From the NCBI GenBank assembly GCA_015486445.1, contig WFRT01000311.1:1-7517 (forward strand): 7,517 bases of DNA, read 5' to 3'. Position numbers and translations under genes: made by a program. This DNA is from Pseudomonadota bacterium. Its GTDB lineage: Bacteria > Desulfobacterota > Anaeroferrophillalia > Anaeroferrophillales > Tharpellaceae. Positions 5,497 through 7,517 of the stretch are shown here, piece by piece. Numbering within the stretch: the first letter of the stretch is position 1; each line of letters begins with the position of its first letter. The notes beneath the pieces were generated by a model, which ran no database searches, was not told the DNA's origin, and saw nothing but the letters and a program-made list of their open reading frames with translations.

Positions 5497-6408
5497 TCAG
5501 GCGGGCCGGTAAAGAGTCAGGCCGATGCCGCTGAATACCAGGATGAATCCCACGGCATGAAAGCGGTGAAAGGCCTCACCGAGAAACAGGACGGCCATGA
5601 CCGTCCCGAACACCGGGATCAGGTGGATAAAGAGCCCGGCCCGGTTGGCCCCCACCAGTTCGACCCCGCGGTTGTAGCAGAAGTAGGAGACCAGGGCCGG
5701 GAAAATGACGACATAGGCAACGGTCAGCAGGGTCGGGAAATTCAGGCTCATGGCCTTGACCGTGAAACTTTCGTAGAGGTAGAAGGGCAACAGCATCAGG
5801 CTGCCGGCAACGAAAGTAAAGAGCAGGAAACTCAAGGGGTGGAGGCCGGCCGGCAGGCGGCGCAGCAGGACCGAGTAGACGGCGTAACCGATAACGGCGA
5901 TAAAGATCAAAAGGTCGCCGCGACGGGCGGACAGGGAAGCGAGAACCGCGAAATCGCCCCGGGCGATGACCGTCACCACCCCGGCCAGGGAAAGCAGTAC
6001 GCCGACTCCCTGCAGGAGGCTGATCTTCTCCCGGAAACCGAAGAAGGAGAGCAGCATGATCATCACCGGCATCAGGGACTGGATCAGAAAGGCGTTCAAG
6101 GCCGTCGTCGTCTGCAGGCCGGTATAGAGCAGGGTGTTGAACATCGCCACCCCGGTCAGGGCCAGCGCCAGCAGCAGGCCAAGGTGGCGGCGGACGAGGC
6201 CGAGATCCCGGCGCAGCTGGGAGAGCGCAAACGGCAGGAGCAGCAGTGAGGCCCCGGCCCAGCGCCAGAAAGCGAGGCCGACCGGCGGCACACTCAGCCG
6301 CATATAGCGGCCGACCACGCTGTTGACCGCCCAGAAAAAAACCGCCATGGTCAACAGCAGGTAGGGAGCGCGGTAAAGCCGCTCCAACCGAACCGGGTAC
6401 CGCGACAT
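5497..6408 (-). CDS. DMT-superfamily EamA transporter
   Basis: This 303-aa inner-membrane protein has ten predicted transmembrane helices (about 14-34, 42-62, 74-94, 100-120, 131-149, 163-182, 190-210, 226-245, 255-275 and 283-300). They form two tandem EamA repeats (about 14-149 and 163-300). The end of each repeat shows the family pattern: SLMPVMIMLLSFFGFREK (111-128) and HLIPVFGTVMAVLFLGEAF (262-280). EamA proteins export or exchange amino acids, sugars or other metabolites; the substrate here is not predictable. The frame stays open to an ATG at 6447, but that start would overlap the upstream gene. The ATG at 6408 has an excellent GAGGTGA just before it and leaves 10 bp after the upstream stop, so I choose 6408. 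It is likely co-transcribed and translationally coupled with the 67-aa membrane protein. Confidence 0.92.
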   Translation of the reverse strand: MSRYPVRLERLYRAPYLLLTMAVFFWAVNSVVGRYMRLSVPPVGLAFWRWAGASLLLLPFALSQLRRDLGLVRRHLGLLLALALTGVAMFNTLLYTGLQTTTALNAFLIQSLMPVMIMLLSFFGFREKISLLQGVGVLLSLAGVVTVIARGDFAVLASLSARRGDLLIFIAVIGYAVYSVLLRRLPAGLHPLSFLLFTFVAGSLMLLPFYLYESFTVKAMSLNFPTLLTVAYVVIFPALVSYFCYNRGVELVGANRAGLFIHLIPVFGTVMAVLFLGEAFHRFHAVGFILVFSGIGLTLYRPA

Positions 6409-6413
6409 GCGAC

Positions 6414-6420
6414 TCACCTC
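6414..6420 (-). promoter_or_regulatory. Ribosome binding site fixing the EamA start
   Basis: On the minus strand GAGGTGA sits 5 bases before the ATG at 6408 and overlaps the TGA stop of the upstream small gene (6421-6419). This supports the shorter 303-aa EamA protein and translational coupling. Confidence 0.75.
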
Positions 6421-6622
6421 AACCGGCGGGATCAAACCTGGCGGCATCGATGATCGACCACAGATGGATGACCCAGCCCAGCCAGAACACCCACAGGACG
6501 GCCGCCAGAACGAACTGGATGACGGCCCGCATCAATCGGCCCTGGAGCAGCTGGCCCAGGCCCGGAATAAAAAAACTGCACAGCGCGGCAAGCACGTTGC
6601 CGCCCGAACCCTGTCCCGGCAT
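6419..6622 (-). CDS. Small 67-aa membrane protein (TM2-like)
   Basis: The start is set by GGAGG (6633-6629) 6 bases before the ATG at 6622. A longer frame to 6709 exists, but its extra 29 residues are hydrophilic and have no ribosome binding site. The protein has a short glycine-rich N-terminus and a hydrophobic hairpin: helix 1 at about 10-28 with SFFIPGLGQLLQGR (16-29), and helix 2 at about 33-57 ending in HLWSIIDAARF (53-63). The FxPGLGQ turn and the WxIIDA ending recall small TM2-type and similar bacterial membrane proteins. No function is known. It lies immediately upstream of the EamA gene with a stop/RBS overlap, so the two are probably expressed together. Confidence 0.8.
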   Translation of the reverse strand: MPGQGSGGNVLAALCSFFIPGLGQLLQGRLMRAVIQFVLAAVLWVFWLGWVIHLWSIIDAARFDPAG

Positions 6623-6628
6623 GACAAA

Positions 6629-6633
6629 CCTCC
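6629..6633 (-). promoter_or_regulatory. Ribosome binding site fixing the small-protein start
   Basis: A consensus GGAGG on the minus strand lies 6 bases before the ATG at 6622 and decides the 67-aa form over the 96-aa frame. Confidence 0.75.
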
Positions 6634-6737
6634 GTTTCACCAATTTACACCAGCCGCGCCGCTCCCCGACCACGGCCTGGCGGTTTTCACAATCGGCCGG
6701 GCATAGCATGGAAAAACGGCTAAAGTAAAGGGGAAAC

Positions 6738-6773
6738 TAACTATTCAGCTAAATTCTATCTCCCTTCTTTCAG
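6738..6773. repeat. Solo copy of the MITE right end
   Basis: These 36 bases match the reverse complement of the MITE right end (3846-3881) at 32 positions, including the whole TAACTATTCAGCTAAAT core (one difference). Similarity stops abruptly on both sides: the first base is C instead of G at 6737, and inward of 6773 the sequence is the transporter gene. No partner end or target duplication is visible, so this is a relic or an independent short unit. It contains the stop codon of the YeiH-type gene (6770-6772). Confidence 0.75.
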
Positions 6774-7517
6774 TGCAGCACCCCGTTGCAGATGGCCAGG
6801 ATCGTCGCTGTGCTGACGATCAGCCAGAGAATCACCCCCTGGAACATCGGCTTGAGGCCGACCTCGGCCAGGACCTTGCGGGTCAGTCCGGCCCCGATCA
6901 GGAACAGGGTCATAATCAGAAGCTGCTTGGAAGATCTGGCCAGCAGGTGCCAGAGTGAATCCATCCGGGTCACGTAGGTATTGATTACCGCGGCCGCGAT
7001 AAAGCCGAGAATAAACAGGGGGAAACTGGCCTTGCCGGCATTGCCGCTGCGCAGGCCGGCAACCAGGGAAAAGGGGGCGATCCACAGCGCCCGGGTCAGT
7101 TTCACCGTGGTGCCGACCGCCAGGGCCCCGGCCCCGTAGGTGGCGGCCGCGCCGACCACGCTGCTGGTGTCGTGGATGGCCAGGGCCGAAAACACTCCGA
7201 ACTGATGCTGGTTCAGGTCGAGAAGATGGCCGATCATCGGAAAGAGCAGCAGGGCGATGGCGTTGAGCGTGAAAACCGTGGCCAGGGAAACCGCGATGTC
7301 GTTGTCCTCGGCCTGGATCACCGGGGCCATCGCGGCGATCGCGCTGCCGCCGCAGATCGCCGTGCCGAAGGCGATCAGTGAGGCGGTCTTGCGCTGGACT
7401 TTGAGCAGCCGACCGAGACCGACGCCGATCAGGATGGTCAGGGAAATGCTGATGAAGGTCAGGCCGATCGAGCTTTTGCCGGTTTCAATCACCTCGATGA
7501 AATTGACCCCGAAGCCC
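6770..7517 (-). CDS. YeiH/UPF0324-family transporter, C-terminal part (partial)
   Basis: About 248 residues are visible; the frame remains open to the right edge of the window, so the start lies outside. The GTG at 7492 is internal: residues before it read GFGVNFIE, which is family-typical. The protein matches the UPF0324 (Cons_hypoth698, YeiH) family of inner-membrane proteins, often named putative sulfate exporters, usually about 320-350 aa. Diagnostic stretches are the SISLTILIGVGLGRLLK block after the left end, GTAICGGSAIAAMAPVI (visible residues about 51-67), and AIHDTSSVVGAAATYG (about 113-128). Six to seven hydrophobic segments are seen. Substrate and direction of transport are not established. 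The stop codon lies within a MITE-like repeat end. The C-terminus still looks close to normal length, ending in a final hydrophobic helix. Confidence 0.9.
   Translation of the reverse strand, partial: GFGVNFIEVIETGKSSIGLTFISISLTILIGVGLGRLLKVQRKTASLIAFGTAICGGSAIAAMAPVIQAEDNDIAVSLATVFTLNAIALLLFPMIGHLLDLNQHQFGVFSALAIHDTSSVVGAAATYGAGALAVGTTVKLTRALWIAPFSLVAGLRSGNAGKASFPLFILGFIAAAVINTYVTRMDSLWHLLARSSKQLLIMTLFLIGAGLTRKVLAEVGLKPMFQGVILWLIVSTATILAICNGVLH

Noticed and set aside
6409..6447. A 13-residue N-terminal extension of the EamA protein starting at 6447
   Set aside because: It would overlap the upstream small gene and lacks a ribosome binding site, whereas the ATG at 6408 has GAGGTGA at good spacing.

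Overview
The window is GC-rich chromosomal DNA from a Gram-negative bacterium. The outer-membrane-type lipoprotein (DUF3313-like), the gene repertoire and the codon usage fit a member of the former Deltaproteobacteria (Desulfuromonadia/Desulfobacterota). That placement is an impression from protein style, not a computed assignment. I found no rRNA, tRNA, CRISPR array, phage genes or recognisable defence system.

Layout, left to right. (1) The 3' end of a YyaL/SPATA20-type thioredoxin-domain protein (+, ends 596) is followed by a hairpin. (2) A textbook sigma70-like promoter (TTGTCA, 17 bp, TATAAT) follows and drives a 569-aa cation:proton antiporter whose C-terminus is fused to a PTS fructose-type EIIA domain (+, 711-2420). 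(3) Ten bases further on, a convergent M20-family amidohydrolase ends (-, 2431-3612). (4) The 360-bp divergent gap between that gene and the next holds a 238-bp MITE-like element with 18-bp terminal inverted repeats and a perfect 8-bp target duplication. (5) A gamma-class carbonic-anhydrase-like hexapeptide protein (+, 3973-4533) comes next. (6) Convergent hairpin terminators separate it from a DUF3313-like lipoprotein (-, 4623-5330), which has a perfect 17-bp palindrome in its upstream region. (7) A DMT/EamA transporter (-, 5497-6408) is tightly coupled to an upstream 67-aa membrane protein (-, 6419-6622). (8) A YeiH/UPF0324-family transporter (-, 6770 to the window edge) has its stop codon inside a second, solo copy of the MITE end.

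Most genes look like independent housekeeping or transport functions, and I see no multi-gene pathway. The only clear transcriptional coupling is the small membrane protein with the EamA transporter. The most informative observations are the MITE with its partial second copy, and the antiporter-EIIA fusion, which suggests that a PTS phosphorelay regulates ion transport.
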